A DNA stretch of 64,000 nucleotides from an uncultured Ruminiclostridium sp. (GCA_947629925.1 CANRFO010000009.1:26092-90091); one strand, 5' to 3'; counted from the first letter of the stretch, positions 53,150-62,273 are shown. Made by a program: numbers and translations. The notes: a model not told the origin generated them from the letters alone.

Positions 53150-54106
53150 ATGAAAAAAAAGCTTTTATATAGTATTGCCCTTGTCGTCATCACAGCTATC
53201 GCATTCTGTACCGCACTTGTTGCCTTTGACGGCAACGATTACGGCGGAGGAGATTGGGGCGGAGGTGACTGGGGCGGTAATGATTACGATTATGATTATG
53301 ACTACGATTATGGTTACAGCAGCAGCGGAAGCAGCGGGGGTAGTGTCGGCACCATAGGCGGTGCGATTGTTGTAGTTGCTGTTATTGTAATTGTAATTGT
53401 GATCAAAAATTTAAACAATGGTCAGAAACCTTCCAATACTGTTCGTCCTGGTCAGGGTTCGCAGGGAGCAAATGTAATTTTACCCAATCGAAACGACCAG
53501 ATCCAGACTATAATCAGGAAGAAGGATCCCAATTTTACTGCTGACGATTTTGTTACATATTCTAAGCAGGTGTTTGTTGACATTGAAACCGCTTGGTGCA
53601 ATCGCGATCTGACACCTGTCAAGCCTGTTATGCATCAAAATCTGTTTAACACTACTCAAAGGCAGGTCGAGGACAAGATAAAGCAGGGAATTGTTTATCA
53701 TTATGAGAATATTGCAATAAACACTGCTTACCTTACCAGTTTTGTACGTGATAAGGATTATGAGTATCTTACGGTTTACCTGAATGCCCGTATGATCGAT
53801 TATCAGGTGGATGAGAAAACAGGCAATATTATCCGCGGCGATAAGACAACCAGATGGGATATGCGCTATAAAATGAAGTTTGTCCGCAGCGTAGGAGCAA
53901 CTACCAAGGATAAGGTTTCAGGAGCACATGAATATAACTGTCCAAACTGCGGCGCTCCGCTTGAAATAACTTCATCAGGCGTATGTTCATACTGCGGTTC
54001 AACAGTTTCAACAGGCGACTATTCATGGGTACTCACTGATTTTACCACTGTACGCAATGATACTGTTGACGACGGAATAAGGGTGCCTCCTGAAGATATG
54101 CAGTAA
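53150..54106 (+). CDS. TIM44-like membrane protein with zinc ribbon
   Basis: 318 residues. Membrane helix or signal at about 7-26, a repetitive Gly/Asp/Trp/Tyr stretch (about 28-60, with G-G-G-D-W-G-G and alternating D-Y), a second helix at about 68-86, then a TIM44-like domain (about 120-260, D-P-N-F-T-A-D-D-F) and a C-terminal zinc ribbon C-P-N-C-G ... C-S-Y-C-G. First of three genes that share zinc ribbons and lie 17 and 36 nt apart. Resembles B. subtilis YdjG/YdjH in position and layout; assignment to one of them is not firm. Confidence 0.78.
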   Translation: MKKKLLYSIALVVITAIAFCTALVAFDGNDYGGGDWGGGDWGGNDYDYDYDYDYGYSSSGSSGGSVGTIGGAIVVVAVIVIVIVIKNLNNGQKPSNTVRPGQGSQGANVILPNRNDQIQTIIRKKDPNFTADDFVTYSKQVFVDIETAWCNRDLTPVKPVMHQNLFNTTQRQVEDKIKQGIVYHYENIAINTAYLTSFVRDKDYEYLTVYLNARMIDYQVDEKTGNIIRGDKTTRWDMRYKMKFVRSVGATTKDKVSGAHEYNCPNCGAPLEITSSGVCSYCGSTVSTGDYSWVLTDFTTVRNDTVDDGIRVPPEDMQ

Positions 54107-54123
54107 AATAAGGAGAATATTAT

Positions 54124-54861
54124 ATGCCGTCATATTTGATAGGGTTAATATTTTTTGTCATATTCATTGTTGTTGTACGTGTGTTGATGATAAAGCTGTC
54201 ACATGCGATCCATTCAGCTTTGAACAGCAGCAGTGCCAGAATGACTGCAGATTTGTTGGCAGCCGGAATGAATGCCGAACAACCTCCTTATTCGGTACCA
54301 AAGTTGACTCCTGCATTCAAGCCGAAAATTGAACGTGATTTTCCCGAAATAAGCTATGAACATATGGAGGCTATGGCAAGAAACGGCATTATCTCTATTC
54401 TTAATGCAGTGGAAAGCAAACGACCTGACAATGTTGAAAATGCCTCTAATACCTTAAAAAATCAGTTAAAAATCATTATTGAGGATTATTCAAGGCGTCA
54501 GGAGGACATTCATTACGACAATGTCGATATTCACGGTGTGGGAATAGAAAATTATATCAGTAATCAGTCCAGTGCATCTGTGCTTTTTCAAGTTTCTTTG
54601 CAAAGTCTTGCATATAGAACGAAGAATGGGGCTGTCGTAAGCGGCTCAAATACAAAACCTACACAAAATCTTTTTTCTGTTATTCTTACACATGATCAAA
54701 AGGGAAGTTCGTACAATAAAAATTATATTGAGGCGAATTGTCCCAATTGCGGCGCTCCTATTGAAGACATACAAAGCAGAAAATGTAGTTATTGTGGATC
54801 GGGACTTGTTCCGGTCGTGGATAAAATCTGGCAAATCGACAGCTTTAAGCTGTTGAAATGA
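54124..54861 (+). CDS. membrane-anchored zinc-ribbon protein, paralogue of the previous gene
   Basis: 245 residues. One N-terminal membrane helix (about 4-26), a soluble domain with no named family but similar in layout to the TIM44-like part of the previous protein, and a C-terminal zinc ribbon (C-P-N-C-G-A-P ... C-S-Y-C-G). The ribbon matches that of the neighbour closely, supporting duplication or a shared partner. ATG 54124 follows AAGGAG. Confidence 0.72.
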   Translation: MPSYLIGLIFFVIFIVVVRVLMIKLSHAIHSALNSSSARMTADLLAAGMNAEQPPYSVPKLTPAFKPKIERDFPEISYEHMEAMARNGIISILNAVESKRPDNVENASNTLKNQLKIIIEDYSRRQEDIHYDNVDIHGVGIENYISNQSSASVLFQVSLQSLAYRTKNGAVVSGSNTKPTQNLFSVILTHDQKGSSYNKNYIEANCPNCGAPIEDIQSRKCSYCGSGLVPVVDKIWQIDSFKLLK

Positions 54862-54897
54862 GCATAAATTCTATTTATTTGAAAGGAAACTAAGCAA

Positions 54898-56295
54898 ATG
54901 GGACTTATTAAAGCTGCTATCGGCGCTTTAGGCGGAACTCTCGGTGACGCTTGGAAGGAAGCGATACACTGTCCTTCTATGGATAACACTGTTATCCTGC
55001 GTGAAGGAACAAAGATGAATCAGAATTCATCAAGAACCAGCAATACCAAGGGCACTGATAATGTTATCAGCAACGGAAGCAATATTATGGTAGAAGAAAA
55101 TACCTGTATGCTTACTCTTGATAACGGCAAAATAACAAATATCGTAACGGAGCCCGGTGCATATACTCTTGATAATTCTTCTGCGCCGTCTATTTTTGCT
55201 GGACAGCTCAAGGATTCTGCCAAGGATTTTCTGTCACGTTTTACATACGGCGGTGTACCTTCATACGAGCAGAGAGTAGTTTATATCAATCTTCAGAAGC
55301 TGCCGGGAATTCGTTTTGGCACAGCTCCTCCCATACCCTATTTTGACCCTAAATATAATACTTCTATTGATATTCGTTTCTATGGTACTTTTGAAATTCA
55401 GATACCTGATGCAGAAGCGGCTGTCAAGTTCTATCAGGAAGTTGCCAGCAAGGGCGTAGAATCAGGCGACATAAAAGTTGACACCATCTTTAGCAGCGAA
55501 CAGTATAAAATGGAATTTATACAGGCAATGACTGAAGCCCTCGGAAATCTGTCCGCTCAGGGAGTATTTTACAGCCAGATATCCACAAAGCTGAGAGAGA
55601 TTACCGAAAGTGTTCAGAAGGCAACTGTAAATAACTGGCAGCAGCGCGGCTTTATGGTCACAAATATCGGTATGGGCGCTCCTACAATTACCGATGAAAG
55701 CAAGGAACTGCTGGGTGACAGACTTAAAGCTGACACTATGCTTGATCCTAACGTTCAGAAGGCTATAATGGCGGGAAGCATTGCCCGCGGCATAGAGGCG
55801 GCAGGATCCAACGAAGGCGGAGCTATGATGGGCTTTATGGGAATGAACATGGCTCAGGCAGCAGGAGGAAATATCCTCGGACAAATGGACGCTTCTGCGC
55901 AGCAGTACAACAATCAGCAGGCTCAGGCAAACGGTTGGAGATGCACTTGCGGAACTATGAACACCGGTGCGTTCTGCTCAAGCTGTGGAAACAAAAAGCC
56001 TGAACCTTGGACCTGCAGTGCCTGTGGTACTCAGAATACAGGAAAATTCTGCGCACAGTGCGGAGCAAGCAAAGAGGGCGCTCCTCGTCCTGCCGCACCT
56101 GTTTCAAACGAGTGGGTATGCTCCTGCGGTAAGACCAATACAGGCAAATTCTGCGCAGAATGCGGAAAAGCAAAGCCCGCTGCTCCTAAAAAATACAAAT
56201 GTGATAAATGCGGCTGGACTCCTGAAGACCCTGAAAATCCTCCTAAATTCTGCCCTGAATGCGGCGACCCTTTTAACGAGGACGATTTGGTTTAA
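54898..56295 (+). CDS. SPFH/band-7 protein with four C-terminal zinc ribbons (YdjI-like)
   Basis: 465 residues. N-terminal G-L-I-K-A-A-I-G-A-L-G-G-T region, SPFH domain (about 25-310, with Y-I-N-L-Q-K-L-P-G-I-R-F-G-T), a Gly/Met/Ala-rich linker and four zinc ribbons: C-x-C ... C-S-S-C-G, C-S-A-C-G ... C-A-Q-C-G, C-x-C ... C-A-E-C-G, C-D-K-C-G ... C-P-E-C-G. B. subtilis YdjI has the same SPFH-plus-ribbon layout and links PspA to the membrane proteins YdjG/YdjH. No pspA gene is in the window. AAAGGAAAC precedes the ATG; terminator at 56334-56366. Confidence 0.85.
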   Translation: MGLIKAAIGALGGTLGDAWKEAIHCPSMDNTVILREGTKMNQNSSRTSNTKGTDNVISNGSNIMVEENTCMLTLDNGKITNIVTEPGAYTLDNSSAPSIFAGQLKDSAKDFLSRFTYGGVPSYEQRVVYINLQKLPGIRFGTAPPIPYFDPKYNTSIDIRFYGTFEIQIPDAEAAVKFYQEVASKGVESGDIKVDTIFSSEQYKMEFIQAMTEALGNLSAQGVFYSQISTKLREITESVQKATVNNWQQRGFMVTNIGMGAPTITDESKELLGDRLKADTMLDPNVQKAIMAGSIARGIEAAGSNEGGAMMGFMGMNMAQAAGGNILGQMDASAQQYNNQQAQANGWRCTCGTMNTGAFCSSCGNKKPEPWTCSACGTQNTGKFCAQCGASKEGAPRPAAPVSNEWVCSCGKTNTGKFCAECGKAKPAAPKKYKCDKCGWTPEDPENPPKFCPECGDPFNEDDLV

Positions 56296-56333
56296 TAAAC
56301 AACGACCGATTAGTCAACTCCATATAAAACAGC

Positions 56334-56366
56334 AAAAAGCAGACGAGAAATCGTCTGCTTTTTTGT
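56334..56366. terminator. bidirectional terminator after the SPFH gene
   Basis: Stem AAAAAGCAGACGA / TCGTCTGCTTTTT with loop GAAA. First clear terminator after purA, and also placed to end the minus-strand Nudix gene at 56407. Confidence 0.9.
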
Positions 56367-56406
56367 GTATAGAAGTTACGCACATTAAAGATAAATCAGG
56401 ATTTGA

Positions 56407-56883
56407 TTATCCTTTTGAAACAAAATGTTTTATCGGCTCATTCAAATGATATATCTCTTTTTTCAGGAATTCAGGATATATGGTTACTTTTTGGAGTTCC
56501 TCGATAGGCATCCATTCAAGAACTACATTACAATTATCTTTCTGTGAAACAAACTCACCATTTTCGGGGATATGCAATTCATCACAAAGCTCGATCTGAT
56601 AATAAAAAACGATCGTATGCGCTTGCTTGCTGTTCCATTCCCAAAAACATTCTTCGCTCCATAAAAGACGAACGCATTTTATCCCAACTCCCATTTCTTC
56701 CATTGTTTCACGAATAAGACTGTCTTCCAATGTCTCTCCTATTTTTATATGACCGCCTGGCAAAGCATATTCATTTCCGTCTTTATCTCTCTGAACTAAG
56801 ATCATGTTATCCTTGATCAAAACCCCGGCTGCTCTGAGACCGCAAGTATATTTATCATCAGCGAATAACCAATCTTTATTCAT
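56407..56883 (-). CDS. Nudix hydrolase
   Basis: 158 residues from ATG 56883 (GGAGG 5 nt upstream). Nudix box G-G-H-I-K-I-G-E ... R-E-T-M-E-E-M-G-V with all metal glutamates present, about residues 42-65. The family hydrolyses nucleoside diphosphate-linked molecules; the substrate is not readable. Part of a three-gene minus-strand set with another Nudix and a glycosidase. Confidence 0.9.
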   Translation of the reverse strand: MNKDWLFADDKYTCGLRAAGVLIKDNMILVQRDKDGNEYALPGGHIKIGETLEDSLIRETMEEMGVGIKCVRLLWSEECFWEWNSKQAHTIVFYYQIELCDELHIPENGEFVSQKDNCNVVLEWMPIEELQKVTIYPEFLKKEIYHLNEPIKHFVSKG

Positions 56884-56955
56884 AAAAACCTCCAAATGTC
56901 ATATCGGAAAGCATCTTTATTCGGTGTGTTTTTTGTTATAGGATAGTAAGAACAA

Positions 56956-57447
56956 TTAGGATTCTGATAGTTCTGTAAATTTTACTCCGTTTTTATTGGT
57001 AACCCCTATATACATTTCAGAGGTATACCTTCCTGTTTCGCAAAAATGTTTCATAACATATTTTGCCGAAATTGGCATTTCAAGTGAGAGCGTTTCTTGT
57101 AATGAAAACCATTGACATATTCCTTCGTTTGAAACCAGATTGTCACTGACAGAATCCTTTAATTCAGCAAAAAAGTAATAATTCTGCCTTATTTCTCCGT
57201 TTGTCCATCTCAGTGTTATGTATCTTAAGGATAAGTCATCAATTTCCTGCGAGCTGATACCCAACTCTTCCTGTAATTCTCTTAATGCACAGGCTTTTGC
57301 GTCGTTCAACTCGTAATTCTCAAAATGCCCTCCCGCTGAGGCGACCCATACGTTGTTGACTACTTTTCCTCCCTGCCTGAACAAAAGCAAAACTTTTTCG
57401 CCCTTTGTTAAGTAAAGGGAAGTCATATTCCGTAGTTTACCGTTCAT
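56956..57447 (-). CDS. Nudix hydrolase
   Basis: 163 residues from ATG 57447 (GGGAG 8 nt upstream). Nudix box A-G-G-H-F-E-N-Y-E ... R-E-L-Q-E-E-L-G-I near residues 40-62, complete. It shares little sequence with the next Nudix protein beyond the box. It begins 24 nt after the glycosidase stop, so they are probably co-transcribed. Confidence 0.88.
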   Translation of the reverse strand: MNGKLRNMTSLYLTKGEKVLLLFRQGGKVVNNVWVASAGGHFENYELNDAKACALRELQEELGISSQEIDDLSLRYITLRWTNGEIRQNYYFFAELKDSVSDNLVSNEGICQWFSLQETLSLEMPISAKYVMKHFCETGRYTSEMYIGVTNKNGVKFTELSES

Positions 57448-57471
57448 TAGTTCTGCTCCCACAGGAAGTTT

Positions 57472-58911
57472 TTATTTTTTCAACGCCACAGGCTCAAATC
57501 TCACTCTTATATTCGGCATTTTTTCAATTACAGAATAGTAATTCTGATCCCAGTTCTCGCCTTGTGATGGGTCATTTTCACCGCTTGCAGGAGGAGCAAA
57601 TATTTTCAGTGTTAAATCACATTCGTCCTTGAGAGGATTTTCAAAAAATGCGCTCATCAGATCTATCGTCTTTGCCTTTGGAGATTTATAGAACCATCTT
57701 CCGTTTATCTCCATCATAAGATTAAGCTCTTCTTCAAAAGTCACTTCGCAGAATGTGGGGTTGCAGTCAAAGTGAATGGGAATTGCGATTCCGTCCGAAT
57801 CCTCAAAGCTGCCCCAGCGCATTTTGGCAGGGAACTGAGCCTCACCCGTTTCCTCAATAACAGGTGAAAAATATTCATCGTGGATTATATCCCTGTAAAC
57901 CTTCATTTCAGGCTGAGGTATACCGACTTCGGGATTGTTTGGGTCTTCTATTTCAAGTCCAAGCCTACCTCTGTCACGGAACATATAGAAAGTAAACGCT
58001 TTCAGCCATTCTGCTTTTTCATTTTTTACTTTATCACAGAACGCCTTAACGATATTTGCCTGCTCATATGGTCCCACAACATCTCCGTCAGCATTCAGCT
58101 CGCTCATAACCATAGGCTTTTCCACGCCGCCGTTAAGAAATTTGAAACGCTCATATGATTTCTTTGTCATATTGAAAACATTTTCTGCATTGTCAACTGT
58201 GAAGGAATTGCCGCCCTTTTCAGCAACGTCGAAAGGCCAACCGTAATGAAGTGAAATATATTTATCCACGGACCAGATGTCGGTGGCTCTTACCGCTTCG
58301 GCAAATTCCTTTTCCTTTGATATTTCGTCGCTGTCAGCGCTTTCACAGCCGCCTATACAAAGAATCGTTGAAACATTGGGAGCATATTCCTTGATTATCT
58401 TATGAAAACGCACATAAAAGTCCGCAACCTCCTGATATGTGCAGCGCTTGTTAAAGCTGAACCAGTTTCCTGTTGCCTCGTGGTTTATTCTCAGCAGCAT
58501 TCTTCCGAAAGGACGAAGGTCTTTTGCTATTGCGATCAGGTGCTCATCTGTAACGGCGGGGTCGATAGTTAATGTGAGGGAAACGTCCTGCCCATGACGG
58601 CGGACATCTCTCATACAAGTAAAAGGCTCGTCTTCCGTTGTGCCGCCTAAACCGCCTTTATATGTAAAATAATCATCATAAGGATAGTCCCATTGGAAGC
58701 TTACGTCTGCATCTTTCATTACTTCGGAAATCCTTCCGGGCCATTCCTTGTCAAAGGGATAGTAACAGTACATCAGGTTTATGCATCTGTGAGGCCTTCC
58801 CATAGCCTGCAAAATATAATCCTGATTTACATATTCGCCTCTTTCGCTTCCGTCGTTCATATCAACGGCACACTTTGCCGGACCGATATGGATCTTTTTT
58901 ATGTTCTCCAT
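57472..58911 (-). CDS. clan-A glycoside-hydrolase-like protein (GH26/GH39-like)
   Basis: 479 residues from ATG 58911 (AGGAGG 6 nt upstream); no signal peptide, so cytoplasmic. Seen: acid/base region L-L-R-I-N-H-E-A-T-G-N-W-F-S-F near residue 165 and a nucleophile-like M-S-E-L-N-A-D near 280, in a TIM-barrel order like GH26 (R-x-H-E-x2-G-x-W-F). The C-terminal third is a beta-rich region. Exact family is uncertain. Its promoter has a LacI/CcpA-type operator (58973-58984), which fits sugar control. Followed by two Nudix genes. Confidence 0.72.
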   Translation of the reverse strand: MENIKKIHIGPAKCAVDMNDGSERGEYVNQDYILQAMGRPHRCINLMYCYYPFDKEWPGRISEVMKDADVSFQWDYPYDDYFTYKGGLGGTTEDEPFTCMRDVRRHGQDVSLTLTIDPAVTDEHLIAIAKDLRPFGRMLLRINHEATGNWFSFNKRCTYQEVADFYVRFHKIIKEYAPNVSTILCIGGCESADSDEISKEKEFAEAVRATDIWSVDKYISLHYGWPFDVAEKGGNSFTVDNAENVFNMTKKSYERFKFLNGGVEKPMVMSELNADGDVVGPYEQANIVKAFCDKVKNEKAEWLKAFTFYMFRDRGRLGLEIEDPNNPEVGIPQPEMKVYRDIIHDEYFSPVIEETGEAQFPAKMRWGSFEDSDGIAIPIHFDCNPTFCEVTFEEELNLMMEINGRWFYKSPKAKTIDLMSAFFENPLKDECDLTLKIFAPPASGENDPSQGENWDQNYYSVIEKMPNIRVRFEPVALKK

Positions 58912-58957
58912 TTTTGTCCTCCTAGAAATTTGAAAATTGATACTAAAACTTACATAA

Positions 58958-58986
58958 ATTATATCATACAAAGAAAACGTTTTCAA
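58958..58986 (-). promoter_or_regulatory. sigma-A promoter with LacI/CcpA-type operator
   Basis: Minus strand: TTGAAA (58981-58986), 17-nt spacer, TATAAT (58958-58963). The palindrome GAAAACGTTTTC (58973-58984) overlaps the -35 and spacer and matches the cre consensus WTGNAANCGNWNNCAW with one mismatch. Confidence 0.78.
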
Positions 58987-58991
58987 GGGGG

Positions 58992-59020
58992 TTTACAAAT
59001 TTTGTCATTTGTATTATAAT
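58992..59020 (+). promoter_or_regulatory. divergent sigma-A promoter of the YdcF-like gene
   Basis: TTTACA (58992-58997), 17-nt spacer, TATAAT (59015-59020), 8 nt from the operator above. Confidence 0.6.
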
Positions 59021-59051
59021 ATAAATGATTATATAAAATGGAGAAGTATGC

Positions 59052-59678
59052 ATGACTTCACAGATAATAAAAGATATAACGGACTTTATATTTGTAGATC
59101 ATATGCCTCAAAAATCTGACGTAATTTTTTTACCCGGTGGTTCACACCCCGCTCAGCCCGAATATGCCGCTGAGTTATATAAAAATGGTTTTGCTCCTTT
59201 AATTATTCCTTCAGGAGGAGTAGACATAAAAAATGACAAGTGGCCTGGGGTGAGAGAAAAATCAGATATTTACAACGATAATTATCAAAGCGACTGCGAC
59301 TTTTTTACAGATGTACTTGTAAAAAACGGTGTTCCGACTGAGGCGATCATTGGCGAAAATAAATCGAGATATACACGTGAAAATGCGTTTCTTTCACGTA
59401 AACTTGTTGATGAAAAGAAAATCAGTTTATAAAGTGGAATTATTGTGTGCAAATCTTTTCACGCCCGTCGTTGTTTAATGCTTTATCAGCTTGCTTTCCC
59501 CGAAATAAAACTTACTGTTTGTACCGTAGATGTTTATAACATTACCAGAGAAAACTGGTTTACTTTTGAAAATGGTATAGACAGAGTTTTGGGAGAACTT
59601 TCCCGCTGTGGGAGTCAGTTTAATGATGATATAAAAAATTATTTGAATTTACAGTTTAAGGAGCAGGAAAATATGTAA
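59052..59678 (+). pseudogene. YdcF-like (DUF218) gene interrupted by an in-frame stop
   Basis: Two pieces in one frame: 59052-59432 (126 residues, with V-I-F-L-P-G-G-S-H-P and S-R-Y-T-R-E-N-A) and, after TAA at 59430-59432, G-I-I-V-C-K-S-F-H-A-R-R-C onward to 59678. The second part is the C-terminal half of the same family, whose usual strand is x-x-I-I-V-C-K-x-F-H-A-R-R. So one nonsense codon, not a frameshift, splits it. DUF218 proteins are usually envelope-related and often membrane-bound; this one has no membrane helix. The GTG at 59445 could not restore function. Confidence 0.85.
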
Positions 59679-59732
59679 AAAGAGACAACAAATTATAAAT
59701 TATATTTGCAAATAAGAAAGGAAAGATAAAAA

Positions 59733-60845
59733 ATGCTTGAATACGATGAACTCAGACTTGAAATGGAGGCTTTGGAGCCTCAGCTTGACGAGCTTGAAAA
59801 AGCTATGAATATGGAGCAGCTTGAAAAGGAAGCGGCTGAATTGGAAGCTAAGTCTGCCGAGCCTGATTTTTGGAATGACGCTGAAAATTCCCAGAAGATA
59901 ATGCAGAAAATAGGCAGTCTGAAAAATAAGATAAGCACATTTAAAAAGCTTCGTGAAAGCTATGATGATGTGCTTACTATGATAGAGATAGCCAATGAGG
60001 AAGAAGACACTTCAATGCTTGCGGAAATCAAGGATTCGGCAGAAACTGTAAAATCCGATCTGGAGGAGCAAAAGCTGATAACCTTGCTATCAGGAGAATA
60101 TGACAGCAAGAACGCAATTCTCACATTCCACGCAGGCGCAGGCGGCACAGAGGCTCAGGACTGGGTCGAAATGCTTTACAGAATGTACAACAGGTGGGCT
60201 GAACGCCACAACTTTAAGGTGGAACTTCTGGATTATCTTGACGGTGAAGAAGCGGGAATAAAAAGCGCGTCTATTCTGATAAAAGGCGAAAACAGCTACG
60301 GATTTTTAAAATCCGAAAACGGCGTTCACCGTCTTGTGCGTGTAAGCCCGTTTGACGCCTCAGGACGCCGCCATACCAGCTTTGCCAGCCTTGAGGTCAT
60401 GCCTGAGATAGATGAGGATACCAACGTTGATATAAGACCTGAGGATATTGAAATGGAAGTATACCGTTCCAGCGGCGCAGGAGGTCAGAAGGTAAACAAG
60501 ACAAGCTCCGCCGTTCGTCTTATCCACAAACCCACAGGTATAGTCTGCGCCTGTCAGACACAGCGCAGTCAGCTGCAGAACAGAGAATACGCAATGCGTA
60601 TGTTAAAATCCAAGCTAATAGAAATAAAAGAGCGTGAACACTTGGAAAAAGTCAGTGACATCAAGGGCGAACAGCTGAAGATAGAGTGGGGAAGTCAGAT
60701 ACGTTCGTATGTGTTTATGCCCTACACTCTTGCAAAGGATCACCGCACAGGTTTTGAAACAGGCAATATTCAAGCGGTAATGGACGGAGATATTGACGGG
60801 TTTATTAACGCTTATCTGACAGCAAAGAGCAGAAACGAGATATAA
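59733..60845 (+). CDS. prfB: peptide chain release factor 2
   Basis: 370 residues in one uninterrupted frame. Recognises UAA/UGA. Seen: stop-codon reading motif S-P-F near residue 206 (V-R-V-S-P-F-D-A-S), G-A-G-G-Q-K-V-N near 247, and the long N-terminal helical domain. There is no in-frame UGA or CTTTGA slip site near codon 25, so the usual autoregulatory +1 frameshift is absent. ATG 59733 follows GAAAGGAAAG. Stop codon at 60843-60845, directly before rlmD. Confidence 0.96.
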   Translation: MLEYDELRLEMEALEPQLDELEKAMNMEQLEKEAAELEAKSAEPDFWNDAENSQKIMQKIGSLKNKISTFKKLRESYDDVLTMIEIANEEEDTSMLAEIKDSAETVKSDLEEQKLITLLSGEYDSKNAILTFHAGAGGTEAQDWVEMLYRMYNRWAERHNFKVELLDYLDGEEAGIKSASILIKGENSYGFLKSENGVHRLVRVSPFDASGRRHTSFASLEVMPEIDEDTNVDIRPEDIEMEVYRSSGAGGQKVNKTSSAVRLIHKPTGIVCACQTQRSQLQNREYAMRMLKSKLIEIKEREHLEKVSDIKGEQLKIEWGSQIRSYVFMPYTLAKDHRTGFETGNIQAVMDGDIDGFINAYLTAKSRNEI

Positions 60846-62195
60846 ATGAACAAAAATGATATTTTTACCGCCGAGATCGTTGATCTTACAAATTTAGGTT
60901 CAGGAGTTTGCAGGATAGACGGAATGGCGGTATTTGTTCCTAATGCTGCAATAGGCGATGTTTGCAGAATAAAAATATTGAAGGTCAAAGACAGGTACGC
61001 TTATGGGAAGATAGAAGAGTTGCTTGTGCCTTCTCCTGACAGAATTGAAACAGACTGTCCTGCATTCGGAAAATGCGGAGGATGTTCGTTCAGACATATC
61101 AATTATAAAACGGAGCTTGCAGTAAAAGAGCGGTTTATAAAAGACTCCTTCACAAAAGCAGGCTTGTCCCCCGAATTTCTCCCTATAATAGGGAATGACA
61201 ATATCCTTCGTTACCGCAATAAAGCGCAGTATCCGCTTAGACGTGATAAGGACGGAAATGCGGTTTACGGATTTTATGCGAATAACAGTCATAGGATAGT
61301 GCCTTGCACAGATTGTCTTTTACAGCCTGAGATTTTTTCTGAAATAATGGAGCATATTCTTGATTTTATCCGCAAGCATAAGCTGAGCATATACAATGAG
61401 GAAGAAAATCAGGGTGTTATTCGGCACATATGTCTGCGAAAAGGGCATTACAGCGGTGAAATAAATGTAACGATAGTAGCTCGCCGCAATATCCCTGAAT
61501 TTAAGAAGCTGTCAAAAGAGCTTATCTCTGCTTTTCCCTCGATAAAGGGCGTAGTTGTAAATATAAACAAGAAGGATACCAACGTCATAATGGGAGAAGA
61601 AGAGATTCTTCTTGACGGAAATATGAGCATTCAGGATAAAATGTGCGGCAACGCTGTTTTGATCTCTCCCCAATCATTTTATCAGGTCAACACGCCCATG
61701 GCTGAAAGACTTTATTCAGTTGCAAAAAAATTTGCGGAACCGGCAGGAAAAACCGTTGCCGATATTTACTGCGGCATAGGTACGATCGGATTGTCTTTTG
61801 CAAAGGAAGCTAAAAAACTGATTGGTGTGGAAATTGTGGACAGCGCTGTACAAAATGCAAAACAAAATGCAGAGTTGAACAAAATTTCAAATGCAGAATT
61901 TTATTGCTCCGACGCTGATAATGCGGCAGAAATTATAAAAAATGCAGGAATATTTCCCGACGTGATAATCCTTGACCCTGCTCGCAAAGGTTGTCAAAGG
62001 CAGACCTTAACGAATATTTCTTCACTGGGAGCAGACCGAATTGTTATGATAAGCTGCAATCCTGCTACCGCTGCCCGTGATTGCGCAATTTTAAAAGAAT
62101 TTGGATATGAAACAGTAAAAGCACAGGGGGTTGATTTGTTCAGCAGGACGCAGCATGTGGAGTGCGTAATACTAATGTCAAAGTCAGATAAATGA
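60846..62195 (+). CDS. rlmD: 23S rRNA (uracil-C5)-methyltransferase (RlmD/RumA family)
   Basis: 449 residues. Order: TRAM domain (about 1-60), iron-sulfur cluster cysteines (C-P-A-F-G-K-C-G-G-C near 75-84 and C near 155), central domain, SAM-dependent methyltransferase domain (about 290-449) with D-I-Y-C-G-I-G-T-I-G, D-P-A-R-K-G and the nucleophile cysteine in M-I-S-C-N-P-A-T. Methylates C5 of a 23S rRNA uridine. Exact target among RlmC/RlmD/RlmCD sites is uncertain. The ATG abuts the prfB stop. Confidence 0.93.
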   Translation: MNKNDIFTAEIVDLTNLGSGVCRIDGMAVFVPNAAIGDVCRIKILKVKDRYAYGKIEELLVPSPDRIETDCPAFGKCGGCSFRHINYKTELAVKERFIKDSFTKAGLSPEFLPIIGNDNILRYRNKAQYPLRRDKDGNAVYGFYANNSHRIVPCTDCLLQPEIFSEIMEHILDFIRKHKLSIYNEEENQGVIRHICLRKGHYSGEINVTIVARRNIPEFKKLSKELISAFPSIKGVVVNINKKDTNVIMGEEEILLDGNMSIQDKMCGNAVLISPQSFYQVNTPMAERLYSVAKKFAEPAGKTVADIYCGIGTIGLSFAKEAKKLIGVEIVDSAVQNAKQNAELNKISNAEFYCSDADNAAEIIKNAGIFPDVIILDPARKGCQRQTLTNISSLGADRIVMISCNPATAARDCAILKEFGYETVKAQGVDLFSRTQHVECVILMSKSDK

Positions 62196-62273
62196 CTATT
62201 AAATGTTCTCGCAGCAAACTTTAAAAGTTGATAATATCGTCTTAAATCCTATTTTATCATGGGAGTTTTAGAA

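Noticed and set aside
59433..59678. Independent small gene from GTG 59445
   Set aside because: It is the C-terminal half of the YdcF-like family in the same frame; no ribosome site and no own function is expected.
62196..62273. Start at ATG 62259 for the DUF3784-like gene
   Set aside because: The likely ribosome site GGGAG lies after this ATG; 62274 fits better.
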